Shown: positions 18,624 through 26,141 of the stretch, in pieces
Layout of the letters: every line of letters begins with the position of its first letter
Position numbering within the stretch: the stretch's first letter is position 1
From: Massilia agrisoli
GTDB taxonomy: Bacteria; Pseudomonadota; Gammaproteobacteria; Burkholderiales; Burkholderiaceae_D
Length of the DNA: 64,000 nt
NCBI RefSeq assembly: GCF_020831365.1
Contig: NZ_JAJHPV010000004.1
Coordinates: forward strand, 434,001 to 498,000
Direction of reading: 5' to 3'
Notes under the pieces: generated by a model
Told to the model about the DNA's origin: nothing
Databases searched by the model: none
The model's input: only the letters and a program-made list of their open reading frames with translations
Program-made: the position numbers and the translations under genes

Positions 18624-19118
18624 ATGAGAATCCAAAAACAGTCGAGCCGCATGCTCGACAAACTCGACCGGCACATCCTGAAAATCCTGCAGGAGGAGGG
18701 CCGCATCTCGATGAAAGACCTGGGCGAGCGGGTGGGGCTGTCGGTGACCCCCTGCATCGAGCGGGTCAAGCGCATGGAGCGCGATGGCGTGATCAGCGGC
18801 TATCACGCCAAGGTCGACGCCTCGGCGCTGGGTGCCAAGCTGCTGGTGTTCGTGGAGATCACCCTGAACCAGAAGTCGGCCTCGGCGTTCGAGCAGTTCC
18901 GACGCGAAGTGCTGCGCATTCCGCAAGTGCAGGAATGCCACCTGGTGTCGGGCGATTTCGACTACCTGATCAAGGCGCGCATCCACGAGATGGCCGAATA
19001 CCGCAAGCTGCTTGGCGACATGCTGCTGCAGCTGCCCGGCGCGGCGCAGTCGAAAAGCTATGTGGTGATGGAAGAAATCAAGGAAACGCTGGTGCTGCCG
19101 ACCGACGCGCTGGCCTGA
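18624..19118 (+). CDS. Lrp/AsnC family transcriptional regulator
   Basis: A 164-residue regulator with an N-terminal HTH (residues 12-60, ILKILQEEGRISMKDLGERV) and a C-terminal RAM ligand domain ending in KSYVVMEEIKETLVLP. It is divergent from dadA and so probably controls dadA in response to alanine or leucine, like DadR/Lrp in other proteobacteria. The pairing is seen; the ligand is inferred. Confidence 0.93.
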   Translation: MRIQKQSSRMLDKLDRHILKILQEEGRISMKDLGERVGLSVTPCIERVKRMERDGVISGYHAKVDASALGAKLLVFVEITLNQKSASAFEQFRREVLRIPQVQECHLVSGDFDYLIKARIHEMAEYRKLLGDMLLQLPGAAQSKSYVVMEEIKETLVLPTDALA

Positions 19119-19324
19119 CGTGGGCCGGCACCGGACAGCCGCGCCTGCCATACGGTTCATGCGCGGATTTTTGCAGCCTGCGCCGCGATTTGCGCGCCCA
19201 ATCCCAAAACGCTGGCGATGCACGCCCGGCTTGCCTACACTGGGATTGAATCGCCATACAGTGCTACCTGCCATGGCGATCCGATGACCACCGGCTGCGC
19301 GGCGCCGGACATGGGCTCCGCGCA

Positions 19325-19338
19325 TGTTGTTAACAACA
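19325..19338. promoter_or_regulatory. Perfect 14-bp palindrome TGTTGTTAACAACA
   Basis: A fully symmetric 14-bp sequence that ends 20 bases before the start codon of the secreted protein gene at 19359. It sits where a repressor site would overlap the promoter or leader. The symmetry is seen; its use is unknown. Confidence 0.35.
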
Positions 19339-19358
19339 CCATTGGATTGGAATCTATC

Positions 19359-19745
19359 ATGCGCACACTTTACGTCCTTGCCCTCGCGGCAGCCGCTTCC
19401 TTCGCCACCTTCTCGACCGCCGCGGCGCAGGCCCCGGACGCCGCCGGGCCAGCCGGCACCACCATCCAGGTCACCGGGGTACCCATGGCGCGCTACCGGC
19501 TCGACACCGAAGGCTTTAACTATTACAAGGGCACGTACGAGCTATCGAACGGCAAGTACATGCGGGTGTCGAACCGCGGCAAGCGCTTCTTTGCCGAAAT
19601 CGATGGCGAGCGCCGCGCCGAGCTGATCCCTGTCGGGCGTAATGTCTTCATCGCGCCGGGCGCCGACATGATCATGCTGTTTGACGAGGTCTACAACGGC
19701 CGCATGAACGACGTCGTGATCCGTCCGCGCCGCCAGGTCGGTTAA
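19359..19745 (+). CDS. Small secreted protein of unknown function
   Basis: A 128-residue protein with a clear Sec signal peptide (MRTLYVLALAAAASFATFST, cleavage after AAAQA). The mature part is about 105 residues, with basic beta-rich segments such as YYKGTYELSNGKYMRVSNRG. No known domain was recognised. ATG 19359 fits the signal peptide; upstream in-frame codons do not. It ends overlapping the convergent asparaginase gene by four bases. Confidence 0.75.
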   Translation: MRTLYVLALAAAASFATFSTAAAQAPDAAGPAGTTIQVTGVPMARYRLDTEGFNYYKGTYELSNGKYMRVSNRGKRFFAEIDGERRAELIPVGRNVFIAPGADMIMLFDEVYNGRMNDVVIRPRRQVG

Positions 19746-20767
19746 GCCCGTTTTGCCGGCTGCAGGCGCAGCACCGGGCGGATATCGCCGACAACCGTGG
19801 CGCGCACGTTCTTCAGCTGCGGCTGGCGCAATGGTTCGAGCATCGCCCGCTTGCGCGCGTCGAGCAAGCCGAGCTGGTCGAGGACGCTGACGGTGGCAAC
19901 GTGCAGCGCGCGCGTGGCGCCGTCGGCGATCTTGACTGCAATCCCGATGCCGGCCGAGCGGATGCCGATGGCCTGTACGGCGTCGGCGCCGACCTTGCTG
20001 ACCCAGTCGCCATCGCCTGCGCCCATGTAGGCCAGGTCGGTGCGCGCGTGGCCCGACACCATGTCCGGGTGGCCGGTCATGGCGTCGAACAGGTCGCCCA
20101 TCACGCCGCCCAGGCGGGCATCGGCGCGGCCTTGCCCGAGCCGCGCATACAGCTGCGCGAGCTGCGACAGCGGCATCGCGTAGTTCGGCGCCGAGCAGCC
20201 GTCTATGCCGGCGGGCAGGTCGGCGGCGCCGGCATGGCTTGCCAGGGTGGCGCGGATCGCCTGCTGCAGCGGATGCCCGAAGTCGACATAGCCGTCGGTG
20301 CGCTGGCCATGCAGGCGGCACCAGGCGAGAAAGCCCGCGTGCTTGCCAGAACAGTTGTGGTGCAGCGGGGTCCAGCCGGCGTCTTGCGGGGCCGGCTGGC
20401 CGACCGCGTCGTAGTACAAAGGCACCCCGCAGCCGCATTCGAGGTGGCTTTCGTCCAGGCCGATCTTGCCGAGGATGGAGCGCACGCCGCGCAGGTGCAT
20501 CTCCTCGCCCGAATGGCTGGCGCACAGCAGCGCCAGTTCGGCCTGGGTGAGGCCGAATTTCGCCGGACCGTCCGCCAGCATGAAGGGCAGCGCCTGGAAG
20601 GCCTTGAGGGCCGATCGGGTGAAGGTCATGAAACCGGGGTCGCCTGCCGACCACAACAGCTTGCCGCGGGTATCGACCACCGCGACCGAGCCGTAATGGA
20701 TGTTTTCGACGGCGTGGCCGGCGCCCGGATAGCCACGCGTGGTTTCAACCAGTGGAACAGGATGCAT
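19742..20767 (-). CDS. Asparaginase (AnsA/Rhizobium etli type II family)
   Basis: A 341-residue protein of the asparaginase family typified by the Rhizobium etli enzyme, unrelated to E. coli AnsA/AnsB. Visible signatures are ASHSGEEMHLRGV, HHNCSGKHAGFLAWC and the late GIDGCSAPNYAMPL. Family members hydrolyse asparagine to aspartate and ammonia in the cytoplasm. I place the start at ATG 20767 (HPVPLVETTRG). An in-frame ATG at 20800 gives 11 extra residues and neither has a strong ribosome site, so the start is uncertain. Confidence 0.88.
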   Translation of the reverse strand: MHPVPLVETTRGYPGAGHAVENIHYGSVAVVDTRGKLLWSAGDPGFMTFTRSALKAFQALPFMLADGPAKFGLTQAELALLCASHSGEEMHLRGVRSILGKIGLDESHLECGCGVPLYYDAVGQPAPQDAGWTPLHHNCSGKHAGFLAWCRLHGQRTDGYVDFGHPLQQAIRATLASHAGAADLPAGIDGCSAPNYAMPLSQLAQLYARLGQGRADARLGGVMGDLFDAMTGHPDMVSGHARTDLAYMGAGDGDWVSKVGADAVQAIGIRSAGIGIAVKIADGATRALHVATVSVLDQLGLLDARKRAMLEPLRQPQLKNVRATVVGDIRPVLRLQPAKRA

Positions 20768-20851
20768 TGCGGTCTCGGGTGGTAATGGACATCCTTTCAT
20801 GCTAGCGGAAAACGCCGGCTGCCTGCGTACCGCTCGCCGGACCTGCCACCG

Positions 20852-22231
20852 TCAGTAGGTGGTGGGGAGGCGGACCGACAGCGACACGTCGGGGGTGTCG
20901 CGGGTCAGGCCGGCGCCGAGCGAGACATTCAGGGTGCGCTTGTCCGACAGCCGGTATGAGTAGCCGAGCAGCAGCGTGCCGAGCTGGGTACGCACCGATC
21001 CGGGCACCGGCGCGCCGCCCTGGTGGGTGCGGGCGATCGAATTGTGGTCGTATCCGAGGCTCAGCGAGGCCTTGTCGTTGAGCGCCAGGCCCATGCCGAA
21101 ATTGAAGCCGATGATGTCGCCCGGCTTGACCTCGCCGAGGAATTCCTGCTCGCCGCCCAGCACCGTGCGGCTGACATTGCTGCGCTTGAAGTTGTGCAGG
21201 TAGCTGATGCTGCCGAAGAACACCGCGGGGTCGGACGGGAACAGCCAGGTCAGCGACGGCTGCAGCGAATAGAACCCCGATCCGGTCGGCAGTTCCAGCG
21301 GCAGGCCGGTGCCGGTGGCGTTGTCGCCGATGCAGCGCTTGCTGCAGTCGGTGACGACCTCGAACGGGTCCTGCCCGGTGCGCGACTTGAAGCGCAGGCC
21401 GGCCACATAGTAGCCCTTGTCGGGCCCGCCGTTATTGACCTGGTAGCGCGCCGCCACTTCCGCGTCGCCCGCGCCGCGCCCGCTGGTGTCGAACACCCGC
21501 TCCACCGAGGTGCCGGTGAAGATCTCGCGGCTGACGGTGGCGTCGGACCGGTACACATACGGCGCGCGCAATTCCGCCTCCAGCCGGTTGGTAATGCCGG
21601 TGCGCATGGTCAGCGAGGCGGTGGAGGTATTGCGCTTGACTTCGCGCACATCGACCAGCCCGATCAGCAGGGCGGGAATCACCGTGTAGCCAACCAGCGC
21701 GACCCGGTTGCTCGACGAGTAGCCGAACTGGAAGCCCGGCTCGAGGATGTATTTGCCGCGCGGCGTCAGCACGCCAGGCTGCTCGAACAGGGGCGCGACC
21801 TGGGGCGGGCGCTTGTCGCGTTCGGGCGGCTTGCCGACCGCGGCAACCTGGGGACGGGGCGCTGGCGCTGGCGGGTTTGGCTGTACGGCGGCCGCGGCGG
21901 GCGCCGCCGCAGCTTTCGGCCTGGCCGGGGACGCCAGCGCTGCGGGAGCCGTCCCCGGCGCTGGCGCGGCAGCGGCTTGCCCGTTGCCGGTGCCGCGCGC
22001 GTCGCCCAGCTGGCCAGCGTTTGCGGGCATGGCCGGGGGCGCGCCGCGCTGGGCTGCAAGTTCGCGCCGCAAGGCGTCAAGCTGGCGCCGCTGCTCGGCC
22101 AGTTCCTGCCTGACGGCGCTTAGTTCGGCTTGCAGGTCCGGCGCCGCCGGCGCCTGTCCCGCATGCGACTGGGAACTGAACAACACGGCCGCGAGGCCCG
22201 CACCTTGCCAACCCCAGCCGCTCTTCTGCAT
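20852..22231 (-). CDS. Outer-membrane beta-barrel protein with coiled-coil N-terminus (FapF-like)
   Basis: A 459-residue exported protein. After a signal peptide ending at SHAG, residues 30-65 form a Gln/Glu/Leu coiled coil (ELSAVRQELAEQRRQLDALR). A Pro/Ala-rich linker to about residue 145 follows, then a barrel of alternating beta strands ending in Tyr (LPTTY). This coiled coil, linker and barrel order and the length match FapF, the amyloid-secreting pore of Pseudomonas. A run of G residues precedes ATG 22231. It is the last gene of the five-gene operon. The FapF relation is by architecture and context, not by alignment. Confidence 0.8.
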   Translation of the reverse strand: MQKSGWGWQGAGLAAVLFSSQSHAGQAPAAPDLQAELSAVRQELAEQRRQLDALRRELAAQRGAPPAMPANAGQLGDARGTGNGQAAAAPAPGTAPAALASPARPKAAAAPAAAAVQPNPPAPAPRPQVAAVGKPPERDKRPPQVAPLFEQPGVLTPRGKYILEPGFQFGYSSSNRVALVGYTVIPALLIGLVDVREVKRNTSTASLTMRTGITNRLEAELRAPYVYRSDATVSREIFTGTSVERVFDTSGRGAGDAEVAARYQVNNGGPDKGYYVAGLRFKSRTGQDPFEVVTDCSKRCIGDNATGTGLPLELPTGSGFYSLQPSLTWLFPSDPAVFFGSISYLHNFKRSNVSRTVLGGEQEFLGEVKPGDIIGFNFGMGLALNDKASLSLGYDHNSIARTHQGGAPVPGSVRTQLGTLLLGYSYRLSDKRTLNVSLGAGLTRDTPDVSLSVRLPTTY

Positions 22232-22242
22232 GTGTCCCCCGA

Positions 22243-22749
22243 TTAATGCGGGCCCGCCGCCCGGGCGATGGCGTCGCCCAGGCTGCCCTGGAAGTTCAAT
22301 GTTTTTAACAAGGCCATGCTGTTGACGCTGGAATGGATCACGGTATCGGTCCGGATCAGCTGGTCGTTCAGGCTGTTCTGGATGACCGTGCCTCCGAGCG
22401 TCTGCGCGGACATGGCGCCAAGGTAAATGTTGTCACGTCCGTTCTGCACCAGTTTGACGGCCGACAGGGCATCGCTTGTTTGCCGGGCCTGCTCGGCGCT
22501 GAGGCGGCTGATATCGGTCAATTCCAGGCTGGTTCGCGCCACGACGTCGCCGTTGATCGACACCACGCGCTCGATGCCAAGGGTAAGCTTGAGGCCGCTG
22601 TCGAAGGTGAATCCGCCGCGCGACTGGTCGAGCACGCTTTCCGCGACCGGCACCCAGCCGTCGCCCAAGCCGGATGGCGGGGTTTCGCCATGGACCGGCC
22701 AGGCGGCCAGCGCGAGCGCCCAGCAGGCGCAGTAGGAAGGGATGGACAT
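22243..22749 (-). CDS. Secreted protein with a double-glycine motif, partner of the C39 peptidase
   Basis: A 168-residue exported protein with a Sec signal (cleavage near VHG). Soon after comes ESVLDQSRGGF, which looks like the GG cleavage site of C39 leader peptides. The rest is rich in Asn, Thr and short beta stretches (GTVIQNSLNDQLIRTDTVI). AGGAG lies six bases before ATG 22749. It sits between the C39 peptidase gene and the beta-barrel gene in one operon. It occupies the position of FapE in Pseudomonas but I cannot show homology. Substrate or assembly factor are both possible. Confidence 0.75.
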   Translation of the reverse strand: MSIPSYCACWALALAAWPVHGETPPSGLGDGWVPVAESVLDQSRGGFTFDSGLKLTLGIERVVSINGDVVARTSLELTDISRLSAEQARQTSDALSAVKLVQNGRDNIYLGAMSAQTLGGTVIQNSLNDQLIRTDTVIHSSVNSMALLKTLNFQGSLGDAIARAAGPH

Positions 22750-22760
22750 GCAAGCTCCTG

Positions 22761-23501
22761 TCAGAATTCGCCGGGCCCAAGTTTGGGGATCGTGATGGCG
22801 GCCAGCGAGCCGCGGTCGATTCCCTGGCCCAGCGGGGCGGTGGGCGCGGCGCGCCAGTCGGCCATGCTGTTGAAGGCGGGCGCAGCGGCGGACCCGTGGA
22901 TGACGAACAGCAGGCGGTTGCTCCAGATGGCCTCGAACGCAGCCTGGGACAGCGTGCGCGCGCCGGACGAGGGATCGCCGATCAGCACGCGCCCGCCCGC
23001 CGCGCCCTTGATGACGACGAAATGGTGATAGCCTTTGTCCGACACCAGCACGATGGCCGGCACCTGCGCCTCAATCAGCTTTTGCAGGGGCAGCTGGAAG
23101 CCGTCGGCGCGAAAGCCCCGTTCGGCCAGGAAGCGCTGCATGTCGAGCAGTGAAAAGCCTTCCTTGCGGATGCGGGCCTGGTCGCCGCGCGCGAACATGC
23201 GTTCGAACACCAGCTGCTCGGTGACAGGATGCTGGTAGTGGTGGGTGAGCAGGGTGGCCAGCGCGGCCGAACCGCAGCTGAAATCGTATTGCTGGCGCAA
23301 GGTGGTGGAAAAGCGCAGCTGCTTGATGCTGGCCACCGGCACCTGCAGCCGCGCGCCGCCCGGCAGCGCCAGCTCGAGCGCATGGGCGGCCTGCTGGGCG
23401 CCTAAGCCCAGCAACACGCAGGCGGCGCCAAGCCGCAGCACCCGCGCCGCATGCAAGCGCAGCGCCGGCGCGGCGTAGGCGTACCCCCGGGGCGCCTTCA
23501 T
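22761..23501 (-). CDS. C39 family cysteine peptidase (FapD-like)
   Basis: A 246-residue exported peptidase. The catalytic Cys76 is in QQYDFSCGSAALATLL, the His is in GYHHFVVIKG (residue 159 or 160) and the Asp176 is in LIGDPSSG. An N-terminal hydrophobic region (20-42) acts as signal or anchor. C39 enzymes cut after double glycine, usually in ABC exporters. Here the domain is free-standing, as in FapD of the Fap amyloid system. ATG 23501 overlaps the upstream stop as ATGA, showing operon coupling. Confidence 0.9.
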   Translation of the reverse strand: MKAPRGYAYAAPALRLHAARVLRLGAACVLLGLGAQQAAHALELALPGGARLQVPVASIKQLRFSTTLRQQYDFSCGSAALATLLTHHYQHPVTEQLVFERMFARGDQARIRKEGFSLLDMQRFLAERGFRADGFQLPLQKLIEAQVPAIVLVSDKGYHHFVVIKGAAGGRVLIGDPSSGARTLSQAAFEAIWSNRLLFVIHGSAAAPAFNSMADWRAAPTAPLGQGIDRGSLAAITIPKLGPGEF

Positions 23502-23893
23502 TTGAGCTGCAGGTTGATGACGGTCGCGTTCTGGATCAGCACGTTCGCGCCGGTGTTCTGGATAACAATCGGCACCCCCGATGCGTTGGCGAACGAGCCG
23601 GACTGGATAATGTTGGAGCCGGTGGCGACATTGGTGGCGCTGTTGTTGGTGACGGTGCCGCTCAGCCTGGTGTCGCTGGCAGTGCCGCCGTCGCCGCCGC
23701 GCGTCTCGTCGAGCCGGCCAGCCTCGGCGGGCGCGCCGAATGTGTTGTTTGCCCGTTGCGGCGCGGCTTGCTTATCGTGGCAGGCACAGTTGTCCAGGTA
23801 TTCGCCATCCTCGGATGGTGCGGCGATGGATACCGCCGGTAGCGCCAGCGCAGCGGCCGACAGGCCGGCTGCAATGCAGTGTTGCAGGTTCAT
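23498..23893 (-). CDS. Small secreted Asn-rich protein, possible minor fibre subunit
   Basis: A 131-residue exported protein with signal peptide (cleavage after SIAA). The C-terminal third is Asn/Ile/Val-rich, with segments like NNSATNVATGSNIIQSGSF and VIQNTGANVLIQNATVINLQ. These resemble the amyloid-like repeats of Fap and curli subunits. AGGAGG five bases before ATG 23893 predicts strong translation. It overlaps the C39 gene by four bases. A CACHD motif near residue 38 is unusual. It could be the nucleator or a minor subunit. Confidence 0.78.
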   Translation of the reverse strand: MNLQHCIAAGLSAAALALPAVSIAAPSEDGEYLDNCACHDKQAAPQRANNTFGAPAEAGRLDETRGGDGGTASDTRLSGTVTNNSATNVATGSNIIQSGSFANASGVPIVIQNTGANVLIQNATVINLQLK

Positions 23894-23983
23894 AGGTCCT
23901 CCTGGTTGTGCCCGGATATGCCTCGTCATGCCGTGACAGGCAGGCGAGCGCCGCGCCCGGGGAACCGGACGCGGCGCAGTACC

Positions 23984-25780
23984 TTAGCGGCCGACGTTCA
24001 CGTTGGCCTGCACGTTGACGCTTTGCTGCACCAGCGACGAGAAGCCGCTGTTCTGGCTGACCACCATGATGCCCGCGGCCGACTGGCCGACACTGGTCAT
24101 CGTGCTCGACATGTTGAAGGTGCCGGCATCGACCGTGGTGGTGCCGGCGTTGCCGCCGGTGCCGCCCGCGCCGTCGCCGCCGGTGCCAGCGCCCGCGGTG
24201 TTGCCGCCGCCGCTGCCGCCGGCGCCGCCGGTATTGCCGCCGCCGCCTTCACCGCCGTCGCCGCCGGCGCCGCCGCTGGCGTTGCCCACCGTGGCCGGGC
24301 CGTTGCTGGCCGCGCCACCCGTTGCCGTGCCGCCGGCTGCGCCGCCGCCACCGCTGTTGGACGCATCGCCGCTGCGGGCGCCGTCGCCGCCCGCCGCGCC
24401 GCCTGCGCCGGCGCCCCCTGTTGCCGCGCCGCTGTCGCCGCCCGCTGCGCCCGCTCCGCCTGCGCCGCCGATGCCCGATTCGCCGGTGCCGCCGGTGCTG
24501 GTGGCCGCGCCGCCGGCTTCGCCGCCGCCCGCGGTGGTGTCGCCGGCATCGCCGCCGTTGCTGGTCAGTGCAGCGCCGTCGCCGCCTGTGCCGCTGGTGG
24601 CGCCGCCGCCGGCCGCGCCGTCGCCGCCGCGCCCGACAGTGACAGCGCCCGCAGTGGCGTCACCGGCGGTGCTGGTGGCCGCTCCGGCCGTGCCGCTGTG
24701 GTCGCCGCTGGCATTGGCCGAGGCACTGCCGCCATTGCCGCCGTCGCCGCCCGCGGCGCCGGGATCGCCCGTGCCGCCCGCACCGCCCGCCCCGCCGGAA
24801 CCGCCGGTGGGCATGGCCAGGCTGCCGAGGTGGGTGCTGTCGCCGCCTTGCGCGGCGCTGCCGGAGGCGGCCACGCCGCCCACGCCCAGGCCGCCGGAGC
24901 CGCCCGAACCGCCAGTGCCGCCGGCTGCCGCGCCCGAGGCGCCGCCATTGCCGCCGGTGGCTACGCCGCCCGAACCTGCGACCGAACCGAGCGCCAGTCC
25001 GCCGGCGCCGCCGGCGCCGCCCGCCGACATGGCCGAGCCGCCGGAGCCGCCCAGGGCCATGCCGCCGTTGCCGCCGCTGCCGCCGGCGCCGCCCGCGCCG
25101 CTGGCGGCAGAGCCGCCCGCACCGCCGGCCCCGCCCGCCCCGCCGGCGCCGCCTGCGCCGCTGGCCGCGCCCGTGGCAGCGCCGCCGGCGCCGCCGGCGC
25201 CGCCCGCGGCAGCGCCGCCGGTTGCCGCGCCGTTGGTGGCGTCGCCATTGGCCGCGCTACCGCCAGCCGAACCGAATCCGCCGGCTCCGCCGCTTGCCGC
25301 AGCGCCCGCGCCGCCGGCCCCGCTGGCCGCGCCGCCGGTGCCGGCCGCGCCGTTGCCGCCGGTGGCGTTGCCGCCGGTGCTATTGCCGGTATGGCTGGCG
25401 ATGTTGCCGACATTGGTGATGGTGTTGCCGCTGACGGTCCCGCCCAGGCTGCTGGTGGCGGTGGCGCTGGCGCTGTTGAACGAATCGGTGATCGTGGCCG
25501 TGGCAGTGGCGCCGTTGTTGGCGGCGGCGCTGCCCGTGCCCGAGGCGATGGCTTCGCCGACGCTGTTGTTCTGGTCGGTACTGTTGTCGTCGGCCTGGGT
25601 GGCGGTCGAGTATTCGTTGGCCTTCGCGCCGGCGCCGCGCTGGGTGCTTTCGGCGGTGGCTGTCTGGGTAATCGCACCACCCGTGCTTCCGGACGGATTG
25701 GTGGCGGTGTTTGTTGGGTTGGCGTAAGCCTCCACGCTGAAAGCCAGCGTGATCGCGGCAGCCATGAGAGAACGTTTCAT
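23984..25780 (-). CDS. Gly/Ala-rich low-complexity secreted protein, likely main exported product of the operon
   Basis: A 598-residue protein. A signal peptide (cleavage at AYA/NP) is followed by a Thr/Asn/Ser-rich head to about residue 130 containing ITDSFNSASATAT. About 400 residues of Gly-Gly-Ala/Ser repeats follow, visually like mycobacterial PE-PGRS. The C-terminal tail after residue 540 returns to Asn/Ser/Val-rich sequence (SLVQQSVNVQANVNVGR). AAGGGG lies five bases before ATG 25780. It is the first gene behind the sigma-54 promoter at 25849. The long open frames on the other strand are GC-skew artefacts. It is probably a fibre or matrix protein; alternatives are ice-binding or adhesin. 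Confidence 0.82.
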   Translation of the reverse strand: MKRSLMAAAITLAFSVEAYANPTNTATNPSGSTGGAITQTATAESTQRGAGAKANEYSTATQADDNSTDQNNSVGEAIASGTGSAAANNGATATATITDSFNSASATATSSLGGTVSGNTITNVGNIASHTGNSTGGNATGGNGAAGTGGAASGAGGAGAAASGGAGGFGSAGGSAANGDATNGAATGGAAAGGAGGAGGAATGAASGAGGAGGAGGAGGAGGSAASGAGGAGGSGGNGGMALGGSGGSAMSAGGAGGAGGLALGSVAGSGGVATGGNGGASGAAAGGTGGSGGSGGLGVGGVAASGSAAQGGDSTHLGSLAMPTGGSGGAGGAGGTGDPGAAGGDGGNGGSASANASGDHSGTAGAATSTAGDATAGAVTVGRGGDGAAGGGATSGTGGDGAALTSNGGDAGDTTAGGGEAGGAATSTGGTGESGIGGAGGAGAAGGDSGAATGGAGAGGAAGGDGARSGDASNSGGGGAAGGTATGGAASNGPATVGNASGGAGGDGGEGGGGNTGGAGGSGGGNTAGAGTGGDGAGGTGGNAGTTTVDAGTFNMSSTMTSVGQSAAGIMVVSQNSGFSSLVQQSVNVQANVNVGR

Positions 25781-25848
25781 GTTGACCCCTTATGAAAATT
25801 GATGTCGGTGGTGTGAGTCCGGCATATCGGTGCAGCCAGCACTGACAA

Positions 25849-25864
25849 TGCAAAGTCGGTGCCA
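25849..25864 (-). promoter_or_regulatory. Sigma-54 (RpoN) promoter, TGGCAC-N5-TTGCA
   Basis: On the minus strand the sequence TGGCACCGACTTTGCA matches the -24/-12 consensus at every conserved position. It is 69 bases before the start codon of the Gly-rich protein gene. The nearest upstream gene on the same strand encodes a sigma-54 activator. The match is seen; activity is inferred. Confidence 0.85.
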
Positions 25865-26141
25865 GCGCCGCGACACAGACGCAAGTCCTTGAATGCAAAG
25901 GCTGGACCAACCGGGCAGGAACAGCGCGGGGGCGGCGGGGCCGCCGCCGGGGAGGGAAGCCGGGCGCTGGTGTATCAGCAGCGTGACAGTGGAGTTGCCA
26001 GCAGGCCCGATAAAGCAGCGCCGGCCAGTCGCTGGCCGGGTCTTTTTTCCTGGTTGCACTGTGTAACGCTGCCGTGACAAACAGGCTGGGCCGCGGCACG
26101 TGGCGCGCTCGGCGGTGCGGTCGTCACAGATGTGCGACAGT

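Noticed and set aside
20852-23501. A bacteriocin or lasso-type export cluster because of the C39 peptidase and GG motif
   Set aside because: No ABC transporter, no immunity protein and no short precursor peptide; every protein has a Sec signal.
23879-25795. Long open frames on the plus strand opposite the Gly-rich gene (Ala/Gly-rich and Pro-rich readings)
   Set aside because: They have no ribosome site or signal, and come from the GC-rich repeat read backwards. The minus-strand gene has a signal peptide, a ribosome site and an RpoN promoter.
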